Source: CAZVLE01 sp964627855 (GTDB lineage: Bacteria > Bacillota > Dethiobacteria > DTU022). From it: a stretch of DNA of 64,000 bases. Positions 9,001-16,191 of the stretch are shown piece after piece. The position numbers and the translations under genes are program-made. The DNA lies in contig CAZVLE010000153.1 in NCBI GenBank assembly GCA_964627855.1, positions 1-64,000 of the forward strand, in the 5' to 3' direction. How positions within the stretch are numbered: the first letter of the stretch is position 1; each line of letters starts with the position of its first letter. Under the pieces are notes generated by a model. The model had not been told where the DNA came from. It was given only the letters and a program-made list of their open reading frames with translations, and searched no databases.

Positions 9001-9175
9001 GGTTGCCCTTCTTTCCGGTGATGACTCGATCCGTCAGGTTATCCCCTTTCCGAAAACCGCCGCTGCAAGTTGCCTGATGACAGGCTCTCCGGCAACAGTA
9101 GCCGAACGGCAGCTGGATGAGTTAAAAATTCAGTTGCAGCCACTTAAAAATAATGAATTGGCGGATGACAGCTGA
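6077..9175 (+). CDS. hisS-aspS: Fused histidyl-tRNA synthetase / aspartyl-tRNA synthetase
   Basis: One 1032-residue ORF with two complete class II synthetases. Residues 1 to about 415 are HisRS: [14 protein letters not shown] near 78, the motif 2 region [18 protein letters not shown] near 110, the histidine-specific [14 protein letters not shown] near 254, motif 3 [13 protein letters not shown] near 300, and an anticodon-binding domain. A linker of roughly 35 residues follows, with no stop and no ATG/GTG start backed by a Shine-Dalgarno site. Residues from about 450 are bacterial-type AspRS: OB fold [20 protein letters not shown], motif 2 [18 protein letters not shown] near 660, the GAD insertion, and motif 3 [13 protein letters not shown] near 968. 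hisS and aspS are usually separate neighbours in Bacillota. AGAGGAG precedes the ATG. The His in RRRDHGG occupies a position linked in Pseudomonas AspRS to relaxed tRNA(Asn) discrimination. Confidence 0.93.
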   Translation: [1032 protein letters not shown]

Positions 9176-9341
9176 GTTGGCTTTGCCCCGGATATTACTT
9201 ACCACATGTTTAGGCGGCAATGTTTGTGCTCTGTTATGTTGCAACAATAATCAGGGTATGCCAGGCATTTTTCAAACAAAGCAATGGCTGAAAGAGTTCG
9301 GAAAAAGGTCTTCTCTGAAGGGCTCGAAATCGCTGTAGATC
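9176..9341. other. Gap after hisS-aspS with no recognised feature
   Basis: I see no convincing gene, hairpin terminator or repeat between the hisS-aspS stop and the 6S promoter. Short open frames here and into the RNA gene have no ribosome site and no family resemblance. Confidence 0.5.
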
Positions 9342-9370
9342 TTGCAACTGCGCGGGTTTTATGCTATGAT
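9342..9370 (+). promoter_or_regulatory. Sigma-A promoter of the 6S RNA gene
   Basis: TTGCAA at 9342-9347, a spacer of exactly 17 bases, and TATGAT at 9365-9370. The predicted start is the G at about 9377, roughly 27 bases before the closing stem of the RNA. Confidence 0.7.
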
Positions 9371-9376
9371 TTTTAT

Positions 9377-9580
9377 GGGAATAGTGAGTCAATTGTCAGC
9401 TTACCCTGCGGTGTACGTGAAAACCGATTAAGTTTTGAGCTAACACTTATACTATGGGAACCCGGACTTCAATTGCAGCGTAGAAGCCTTGGTAAGGAGG
9501 ACCTACAAACCAGTTGAGAAGGTACCCACCTTTCGGGGGAACAGTTCAAAACAACGGCCCACGGCACAGCGGGGTTTTTT
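9377..9580 (+). ncRNA. ssrS: 6S RNA (SsrS/BsrA type)
   Basis: A roughly 200-nt transcript unit with a strong promoter and a T-run end. The closing helix is near-perfect: CCCTGCGGTGTACGTG (9404-9419) pairs with CACGGCACAGCGGGG (9560-9574), directly followed by TTTTTT (9575-9580). The 3' half holds GAGAAGGTACCCACCTT and TTCAAAAC, which resemble the conserved 3' arm of 6S RNAs as I know it. In Bacillus a 6S gene also lies next to aspS. 6S RNA mimics an open promoter and sequesters sigma-A RNA polymerase. The family call rests on motif memory, the long closing stem and position, without a covariance search. The 5' end could be processed to near 9400. Confidence 0.72.
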
Positions 9581-9643
9581 AATGCCTATCAGAATGCTAT
9601 AATCAAAATTGTTATCCATTTTAAAAAGGGCTCTTTTTGCTGA

Positions 9644-10984
9644 TTGCGGGAGGTGAAAAAACTGTCTGTCGAACACATTTACCTGCTAATCAATCGAGAA
9701 TTGAAAGCCGGGGCCCACCCGGGAGATTTACTCGACCTGGTTGAAGAACTCAGTCTTGAACAGAGGGTTGAGTTGATGCAAAGGTTATCAGAAACAGATG
9801 CCGCCCTTCTCATTCAGGAGATGGAGGATTTTGAACAGGCAGAAATATTACCCCTGCTCAGCAATGATAGGGCCAGGGCAGTTTTAAAAAATCTTGCCTC
9901 TGATGATGCTGCTGATCTGATTGGTGAACTCAGCCCTGAGGAAGCAAAAGAGATGATGAGTTTAATCGGCGAAGAAGAGCCGGTTGACTTTGGAGACCTT
10001 TTGAAATACCCGGAGGAAAGTGCCGGGGGAATCATGACAACGGAATATATATCCCTTCCGGCTGATATTCCGGTTGAAGATGCAATATCACGTCTCAGGG
10101 AAATAGCGCCTGAGGCAGAAACTATCTATTATGTTTATGTGGTCGACGATGCCGGCCACTTAATAGGTGTCCTTTCCCTGCGCGATTTGATCGCTTCATC
10201 TGACGGAACCCTGCTTAAAAGTATTATGCGCCGCAACATCATTAGTGTAAATGCCGAGCTTGACCAGGAAGAAGTGGCGCGAATGGTATCTAAGTATGAT
10301 TTGCTGGCTGTACCGGTTGTTGATGATCAGGAAAGACTGCTTGGTATTATCACCGTAGACGATATCATCGATGTTATGGAGCAGGAAGCGACAGAAGACA
10401 TCTACCGCCTGGCCGGGGCGAGCGAAGTTGTGGGTATGGAGTTAACCGAAGCCCCCGTGGGCAAAGTTGTCCGTCTTCGTTTGCCATGGTTGATCATCAG
10501 CATGGTTGGTGGGATTCTTTCGGGCTCTGTGATTGGCGCTTTTGAAAGTACCCTTGAGGCTATAGTTATGTTGGCGGTTTTTATCCCGGTGATCATGGAC
10601 ATGGGCGGCAATGTCGGAACACAGTCTTCGACAATTTTTGTCCGAGGTCTTGCTACCGGCGAAATAAACAGCTCCGAAGTCTGGCCTTATTTTTTTCGGG
10701 AAATCAGGATCGGTCTGGTCATGGGGGTTATATGCGGGGTGATGATTTCGATAACCGCTTATTTTTGGCAGGGTAACCCCTATCTGGGCCTGGTGGTCGG
10801 TATATCAATGCTGGCTACGATAAGCGTTGCCGCACTGATTGGAACCCTGGTTCCCCTTCTCTGCAACATGATTAACATTGATCCGGCCATAACGGCCGGA
10901 CCTTTTGTTACTACCATTAAAGATGTTACCGGACTTTTGATCTACTTTATGGTTGCATCAAACTTCCTTGAATACCTGCGTTAG
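9644..10984 (+). CDS. mgtE: Magnesium transporter MgtE
   Basis: A Mg2+-gated inner-membrane channel. An N-terminal superhelical MgtE_N domain comes first (about residues 20-130), then paired CBS domains (IMTTEYISLPADIPVEDA..., VVDDAGHLIGVLSLRDLI, VVDDQERLLGIITVDDI). About five transmembrane helices follow from residue 280 on, with the pore signature MDMGGNVGTQSSTIFVRGLA. The length of 446 is typical. The start is uncertain. TTG 9644 gives the longest frame but lacks a good ribosome site. GTG 9653 aligns best with homologues. The strong GGGAGG at 9648-9653 is correctly spaced only for CTG at 9662. No M-box riboswitch was seen upstream. Confidence 0.93.
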   Translation: MREVKKLSVEHIYLLINRELKAGAHPGDLLDLVEELSLEQRVELMQRLSETDAALLIQEMEDFEQAEILPLLSNDRARAVLKNLASDDAADLIGELSPEEAKEMMSLIGEEEPVDFGDLLKYPEESAGGIMTTEYISLPADIPVEDAISRLREIAPEAETIYYVYVVDDAGHLIGVLSLRDLIASSDGTLLKSIMRRNIISVNAELDQEEVARMVSKYDLLAVPVVDDQERLLGIITVDDIIDVMEQEATEDIYRLAGASEVVGMELTEAPVGKVVRLRLPWLIISMVGGILSGSVIGAFESTLEAIVMLAVFIPVIMDMGGNVGTQSSTIFVRGLATGEINSSEVWPYFFREIRIGLVMGVICGVMISITAYFWQGNPYLGLVVGISMLATISVAALIGTLVPLLCNMINIDPAITAGPFVTTIKDVTGLLIYFMVASNFLEYLR

Positions 10985-11048
10985 CTTTTTTGCTCGTCAC
11001 CAATAAGCGACTAGACAACAAGCAGCATTCTCTCTGACAATGTCAATT

Positions 11049-11093
11049 AGTGGTAATTAAAGGGTAGTTTTCACCGAATTACCACTTTTTTTT
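11049..11093 (+). terminator. Rho-independent terminator after mgtE
   Basis: AGTGGTAATT (11049-11058) and AATTACCACT (11077-11086) form a perfect 10-bp stem followed by a run of T. It separates mgtE from the mraZ-led division cluster. Confidence 0.85.
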
Positions 11094-11134
11094 ATATTTT
11101 TTTTAATTTTTTGCAGAAAAATGGGTAAAAGGGG

Positions 11135-11175
11135 TTGAAATATAGAGTAAAGTGGTGTAAAGTGGTTAAAAGTGG
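11135..11175 (+). promoter_or_regulatory. mraZ promoter with three MraZ boxes
   Basis: Three AAAGTGG direct repeats at 11149-11155, 11159-11165 and 11169-11175, exactly 10 bp apart, lie just upstream of mraZ. MraZ is known to bind tandem short G-rich repeats upstream of its own gene, and AAAGTG(T/G) boxes are described in Mollicutes. A possible promoter, TTGAAA (11135-11140), 17-base spacer, TAAAGT (11158-11163), overlaps the boxes, which would suit autorepression of the dcw operon. Confidence 0.65.
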
Positions 11176-11204
11176 TTGAGAAAGCCCGAAATGGGGGCGA
11201 ACAA

Positions 11205-11636
11205 GTGTTCACAGGCGAATATGAACATTCACTGGATGTCAAAGGCAGGGTTATTATACCCTCGCGTCTGCGTGAAGCTCTGGGTGAGCGGTTCCTGGTA
11301 ACCAAGGGGCTTGATCGCTGCATTTTTGTCTATCCACTTTCAGAGTGGTCGCGTCTTCAGCAGAAGTTGAGAAAACTGAAAATGACCAACCCGCAATCTC
11401 GCGCTTTTAAAAGGATAGTTTTTTCAGGAGCCATGGAAGTGGAGGCAGACAAGCAAGGAAGGGTTTTAATCCCCGCCAAATTAAGAGAATATGCCGGCAT
11501 AGAAAAAGATGTGATGATCATTGGTGTGGGAGAACGTGTTGAGATTTGGGACGAAGAGGCCTGGAAAGAATACTATGATGAAGCAGACAGCAATTATGAA
11601 GAACTTGCAGAGAAGCTGGTCGATTATGATCTCTAG
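11205..11636 (+). CDS. mraZ: Transcriptional regulator MraZ
   Basis: An AbrB-fold DNA-binding protein with two MraZ repeats: GEYEHSLDVKGRVIIPSRLRE at the start and AMEVEADKQGRVLIPAKLRE near residue 75. It regulates the dcw cluster, including its own operon. The frame is open from 11172, but GTG 11205 gives the family-typical N-terminus (M-F-T-G-E-Y-E-H) and the usual 143 residues, with GGGGG as ribosome site. The three 10-bp-spaced boxes just upstream support autoregulation. It is the first gene of the cluster that continues to ftsZ. Confidence 0.93.
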   Translation: MFTGEYEHSLDVKGRVIIPSRLREALGERFLVTKGLDRCIFVYPLSEWSRLQQKLRKLKMTNPQSRAFKRIVFSGAMEVEADKQGRVLIPAKLREYAGIEKDVMIIGVGERVEIWDEEAWKEYYDEADSNYEELAEKLVDYDL

Positions 11637-11651
11637 ATATGGGGTTGTTTT

Positions 11652-12587
11652 ATGGTTGAGTTGCACCTGCCGGTTATGGAAAAAGAAGTACTCCATTATC
11701 TTTGCTGGAAGCGCGAAGGCCTTTATGTCGATGCTACAGTTGGCGATGGGGGACATGCCGGGACTATCGTCAGCAACCTTTTACCGACAGGGCGCCTGAT
11801 TGGCATTGACTGGGATGCCGCAGCCCTCGAGAGGGCAAAGAGACGATTATCACACGCAGCAGAACAGGTTAAGTTGATTCATGAAAATTACATAAACCTT
11901 GAGAAGGTTTTAGAAGAGCTTGGCTGCACTCAAGTTGACGGCATTTTAATTGACCTTGGAGCCTCAACACTGCAGCTGATGGATCCGGGTCGTGGGTTTT
12001 CTTTTCACCAGGAAAGTGATCTGGATATGAGGATGGACCAAAGACGTTCTTTGACAGCTGCATATATCATAAATGAGTATTCGGAAGAAGAGTTGGCTGA
12101 ATTGTTTTTCCAGTTTGGTGAAGAGAGATGGTCAAGGCGTATAGCTGCCGCAATAGTCAGGGAGAAAAATAAAGAAGGGCCTCTTAAAGACAGCAAAAGA
12201 CTGTCGAATATAATAAAAACTGCTGTTCCGGCCCGCTATCGCCGACAGGGCGGTCATCCCGCCCGTAGAGTGTTTCAGGCTTTACGCCTTGCCGTCAACT
12301 CTGAATTGCAAAATATAAAGATGGTACTGCCTCAGGCAGTAAAATGTCTTTCCCCAAAAGGCCGGCTTTGTGTTATAGCTTACCATTCACTGGAAGATCG
12401 TATCGTCAAGCAATTGTTCAGGGAAGCCGAAGGTCATTGCATTTGCCCGCCGGAAAGACCGTGCGTTTGCAACAGGAAGCCGTTGCTTAAAGTTTTAACC
12501 GGAAAGGCGGTTAAACCTGGCGAGGATGAGATCAGGAATAACCCGCGGGCGCGCAGTGCCCGATTGAGGGCAGCTGAAAAGATCTAG
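11652..12587 (+). CDS. rsmH: 16S rRNA (cytosine-1402-N4) methyltransferase RsmH
   Basis: Methylates C1402 of 16S rRNA in the ribosomal P site. The Rossmann SAM motif VDATVGDGGHAGTIV (near residue 26) and the family-specific DLGASTLQLMDPGRGFSF, HPARRVFQALRLAVN and AYHSLEDRIVKQ are present. At 311 residues it is full length. It follows mraZ at short distance, the standard mraZ-rsmH-ftsL order. Confidence 0.96.
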   Translation: MVELHLPVMEKEVLHYLCWKREGLYVDATVGDGGHAGTIVSNLLPTGRLIGIDWDAAALERAKRRLSHAAEQVKLIHENYINLEKVLEELGCTQVDGILIDLGASTLQLMDPGRGFSFHQESDLDMRMDQRRSLTAAYIINEYSEEELAELFFQFGEERWSRRIAAAIVREKNKEGPLKDSKRLSNIIKTAVPARYRRQGGHPARRVFQALRLAVNSELQNIKMVLPQAVKCLSPKGRLCVIAYHSLEDRIVKQLFREAEGHCICPPERPCVCNRKPLLKVLTGKAVKPGEDEIRNNPRARSARLRAAEKI

Positions 12588-12615
12588 TATTGCCGTCAGA
12601 AAGAAGGTGAGTTTT

Positions 12616-13005
12616 ATGCAGCAGGCAAGAAAGCTCAATTATAAAGATCAGGTTCGGTTACCGAAAGAACCTCTGAAAAGGCCTGTTGGAAGTTCTCAAC
12701 CAGGACAGAAACTGGCTAAGCTCAAGCTCATGTCAATCCTGTTGACCTGCTTTATACTCAGCTTAGTAGTAATAGCACAATACTCATTTCTGGTTATCAT
12801 GAATTACCAAATGAGCTCAATTCACACAGAACTTGCATCTTTAAGCGTAGTTACCCATGAGCTTGAACTGGAAGCGGCCAGACTGAGCACGGCAGGAAGA
12901 ATCGAGCAAATTGCCAGGGAAGAATTAGGAATGGTTGAGCCGGAAATTGATCAGTTGTTTATCATATCTGCTCGTCAGGGAGAAGGAATTATCTCAGGAG
13001 AGTGA
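12616..13005 (+). CDS. ftsL: Cell division protein FtsL
   Basis: A small bitopic divisome protein: a basic cytoplasmic N-terminus, one membrane helix (about residues 40-62, LMSILLTCFILSLVVIA), then an extracellular coiled coil (ELASLSVVTHELELEAARL) ending in the REELGMVEP motif common in FtsL-like proteins. Sequence conservation is low, so the call depends on topology and position between rsmH and ftsI. ATG 12616 has AAGAAGG eight bases upstream; an in-frame GTG at 12607 overlaps that site and is less likely. The stop overlaps the start region of the next gene. Confidence 0.85.
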   Translation: MQQARKLNYKDQVRLPKEPLKRPVGSSQPGQKLAKLKLMSILLTCFILSLVVIAQYSFLVIMNYQMSSIHTELASLSVVTHELELEAARLSTAGRIEQIAREELGMVEPEIDQLFIISARQGEGIISGE

Positions 13006-13010
13006 AAGCT

Positions 13011-14768
13011 ATGGCAGGTTTTTCTGCGAGCCGGGCTACTGTCAGGAAAAGGTTGGTGTTTATTTTTGTTCTCACCTTACTCTTTTCTTTTTACCTGATC
13101 GGGCGTTTAGCCTGGATCCAGATCGTCAGGGCTGATGAGCTCTATGATCAGGCCTGGGAGCAATGGAATCACAATATACCAATTCATACCAATCGCGGTT
13201 CGCTTTATGACCGGCATGGCAGGTTAATCGCAGGAAGCAGTACGGTTGACACCGTTGCAGCAATTCCGCAGCAGCTTGATGATCCGCATGAGGTAGCCGC
13301 TGTCCTCTCTCCTATCCTTGAAATAAATGAACAAAGTATTTATGAACTAATTACCATGGACCGCAGTGCAGTTTTTATCAAGCGTAAGGTGGACTCAGAA
13401 ACAGCTGAAAAAATAAGAGAAATGAATATACCCGGTATAATCTTCTTTAAAGAAGAAAAAAGATACTATCCTGCAGGAAACCTGGCTGCACAGTTATTAG
13501 GTTTTGTCGGCATGGATCAGGGGTGGACAGGTATAGAATTATATTATGAAGATTTGATCAGTGGAAGTCAGAGTAGCTACCTCTACCAGGCTGATGGCCG
13601 GGGCCGGCAGTTGCCTAATAATTTCCAAAATCACCTCTCTAAAGACACTAGCTACCATTTATACCTTGCTATCGATGAAACCATTCAGCACATTGTTGAA
13701 AAAGAGCTCGAGTGGGTCATGGCTGAAGCTGCACCGAAGCAGGCCATAGTGATTGCTGTAGATCCACAAGATGGAGCTATACTGGCTGCAGCCTCGAGAC
13801 CGGATTACGATCTCGATCAATACGCAAGTTATGCCCCGGAAACTTGGCTACTCGCACCGATAACTTCGTCATTCGAACCAGGGTCAACTTTTAAAACCAT
13901 TGTTTTGGCAGCATTGATAGAAGAAGGCCTTTATGAGCCGGAAGAAACTTACCATTGTTCAGGTCATGTAACAGTTGGCGATCACCAGATTAACTGTTGG
14001 ACCCATGATCGTGGTGGACATGGCACAATCAGTTACCATGATTCCCTTGCTTTATCATGTAACCCCGCTTTTATCGCCATGGCGAATCGTCTGGGTAAAG
14101 ATAAACTTGTTGACTATACAAGAGCATTTGGCTTCGGCAAAACAACAGGAGTTGATTATCCGGGAGAGAACAGTGGCATGATATTCAGGCCAGAGCAAAT
14201 TGGGCCCGTCGAGTTGGCTACTTACGCTTTTGGGCAGGGTATTTCTGTGACGCCCATACAACAGGTGATGGCCATAGCTGCCATAGCTAATAACGGCTAC
14301 CTTTACAAACCATACCTGGTTCAGGATGTTTACAGCCAGGACGGAGAGCTTATTTACAGCCACAACCCTGAAATGATCAGGCAGGTTGTTTCTGCTGAAA
14401 CTGCGGAAATACTGGCTGAATTGATGGAAAATGTTATTCTTGAAGGTACCGGACATGCAGCAGAAATGGAAGGTTACCGTGTAGCCGGTAAAACTGGCAC
14501 GGCTGAAAAACTGGGTGCTGATTCAGCTTATATGACCGATTATTTTATCCACTCCCTGGTCGGTTTTGCTCCATTGGAAGAACCCCGTATAGCATTGTTT
14601 GTTTCTGTTGATGGAATAACCAGGGGGCCGCGCTATGGAACTTTTACCAGTGCTCCAATGTTTAAAAGAATCATGGAAGAAACCTTGAATTATCTTAATG
14701 TGTCTCCCTCAGTTTATGATTCGACGGATGTAAGTGATAACTTGAACAGTGAAAATGCTCTTGAATGA
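13011..14768 (+). CDS. ftsI: Septal peptidoglycan transpeptidase (FtsI/PBP2B type)
   Basis: A class B penicillin-binding protein that cross-links septal peptidoglycan. One N-terminal membrane helix (about 12-34), a dimerisation domain (NRGSLYDRHGRLIA near 62), and a transpeptidase domain with SxxK as EPGSTFK near 290, SxN as SCN near 348, and KTG as KTGTAE near 493. There is no PASTA domain after the transpeptidase, which argues for a vegetative FtsI-like enzyme rather than classical SpoVD. ATG 13011 has CAGGAG ten bases upstream; GTG 13002 is in frame but too close to it. murE, normally next, is missing. Confidence 0.93.
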   Translation: MAGFSASRATVRKRLVFIFVLTLLFSFYLIGRLAWIQIVRADELYDQAWEQWNHNIPIHTNRGSLYDRHGRLIAGSSTVDTVAAIPQQLDDPHEVAAVLSPILEINEQSIYELITMDRSAVFIKRKVDSETAEKIREMNIPGIIFFKEEKRYYPAGNLAAQLLGFVGMDQGWTGIELYYEDLISGSQSSYLYQADGRGRQLPNNFQNHLSKDTSYHLYLAIDETIQHIVEKELEWVMAEAAPKQAIVIAVDPQDGAILAAASRPDYDLDQYASYAPETWLLAPITSSFEPGSTFKTIVLAALIEEGLYEPEETYHCSGHVTVGDHQINCWTHDRGGHGTISYHDSLALSCNPAFIAMANRLGKDKLVDYTRAFGFGKTTGVDYPGENSGMIFRPEQIGPVELATYAFGQGISVTPIQQVMAIAAIANNGYLYKPYLVQDVYSQDGELIYSHNPEMIRQVVSAETAEILAELMENVILEGTGHAAEMEGYRVAGKTGTAEKLGADSAYMTDYFIHSLVGFAPLEEPRIALFVSVDGITRGPRYGTFTSAPMFKRIMEETLNYLNVSPSVYDSTDVSDNLNSENALE

Positions 14769-14800
14769 TTATGGCCGTCGCATGAGAGGAAGTTAATGTT

Positions 14801-16189
14801 ATGAAGATGTGGGGAAATGAAATAATTGAGGCTGACATAGGCAGGTTGCTGCAGGGTGATCCCCGGCAAAAGGTTCTGGGGTTTGCCATCGATTCCCGAC
14901 AGGTTCAGCCTGGTGATTTTTTCATTCCCTTTGCCGGCGAGCGGACTGACGGCCACTACCATATCAATAATGCCAGAAAAGCCGGAGCAATAGGGTCCTT
15001 TATCGAGAAAGGTAAAAAACCTTCCTATGAAATACCCGCTGATTTTTTGTTGATTGAGGTTGCCGAGTCACTTACAGCCTTGCAAAAACTTGCCGCGACC
15101 TACCGTTTGAAATACAATCTGCCTGTTATCGGCATTACCGGCAGCAGTGGTAAAACAACAACTAAGGATTTTACGGCCGGTGTATTATCGGCAAAATATA
15201 GAGTTTTAAAAACTAAAGGTAATCTGAACAATGAAATCGGACTACCTTTAACCATCCTGGAACTTGAAGACAAACACGAGGTTGCAGTTCTCGAAATGGG
15301 AATGGGCGCAGAGGGTGAAATAACCACCCTTTGCGAAATAGCCAGACCAACAATTGGCGTAATCACCAATATTGGTGAAGCGCATATTGAATCCCTCGGC
15401 TCAATCGAAGCAATTGCCAGGGCTAAGGGAGAGTTACTAGATTACCTCGGCTCAGGCGGGGTAGCCATTCTTAATGGTGATGATCCCCGCCTCTATAATA
15501 TCAGTAAACGCTACCCGGGAAAAGCATACTGTTATGGCTTTAAACAGGGCGATATAAAAGGCTTACAGTTGTCTCAAAGGGGAGAAAAAAGCTTTTTCCG
15601 GGTGCGTTTTCCTGACAATTCAGAGGATACTTTTCAGGCACCTTTGCCTGGGCGGGAGCTGGCCGGTAATGCCCTGGCTGCTCTATCCGTCGGTTATGTT
15701 CTGGGATTAGACCGGACAGAGATGAAAGATGGGTTGCAGATGAGTAAACCCACTTCCGGTCGGCTTCAGATTTTAGCTAATCGTAAAGGAATAAAAGTAA
15801 TTGATGACAGTTACAATGCCAACCCCAGTTCTGTCAGGGCGGCCTTGAATGTGCTTGTTGATCTTGGCGGTTCCAAAACAGTTGCCGTGATTGGAGATAT
15901 GCTGGAGCTTGGGAGCCTGGCGATTGAAGCTCACTACGCAGTGGGGCGTTTTGCCGCCGAAAGCGGTATTGGCAGTTTGATCACGGTAGGTAAATTGGCC
16001 CGTAGTTATGCCGATGGTGCCGAAACTACCGGTTTAAAAGTTTATCGTTGTGCTGATCATCAGGAAGCTCTGCAGGTCATAAAAACTCTGCCATTGAAGA
16101 AAGGCTGGTATGTGCTGGTGAAGGGCTCCCGGGGCATGCGCATGGAAAAAATTGTCGAAGCCCTTTGCCATGAGGAAGGAGCGGGGTGA
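14801..16189 (+). CDS. murF: UDP-N-acetylmuramoyl-tripeptide--D-Ala-D-Ala ligase MurF
   Basis: Adds D-Ala-D-Ala to UDP-MurNAc-tripeptide, the last cytoplasmic step of the pentapeptide. P-loop GITGSSGKTTTKD (near residue 108), then the MurF-type GNLNNEIGLPLTIL, the conserved EMGMGAEGEI, TNIGEAHIE and DDSYNANPSSVRAAL. The GNxNNxxGLPLT motif distinguishes it from MurE, so the missing murE is not simply mislabelled here. Its stop overlaps the start region of mraY. Confidence 0.95.
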   Translation: MKMWGNEIIEADIGRLLQGDPRQKVLGFAIDSRQVQPGDFFIPFAGERTDGHYHINNARKAGAIGSFIEKGKKPSYEIPADFLLIEVAESLTALQKLAATYRLKYNLPVIGITGSSGKTTTKDFTAGVLSAKYRVLKTKGNLNNEIGLPLTILELEDKHEVAVLEMGMGAEGEITTLCEIARPTIGVITNIGEAHIESLGSIEAIARAKGELLDYLGSGGVAILNGDDPRLYNISKRYPGKAYCYGFKQGDIKGLQLSQRGEKSFFRVRFPDNSEDTFQAPLPGRELAGNALAALSVGYVLGLDRTEMKDGLQMSKPTSGRLQILANRKGIKVIDDSYNANPSSVRAALNVLVDLGGSKTVAVIGDMLELGSLAIEAHYAVGRFAAESGIGSLITVGKLARSYADGAETTGLKVYRCADHQEALQVIKTLPLKKGWYVLVKGSRGMRMEKIVEALCHEEGAG

Positions 16190-16191
16190 TC

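Noticed and set aside
9284..9517. A 77-codon open frame after hisS-aspS
   Set aside because: It overlaps the promoter and 5' half of the probable 6S RNA and has no ribosome site or homologue that I recognise.
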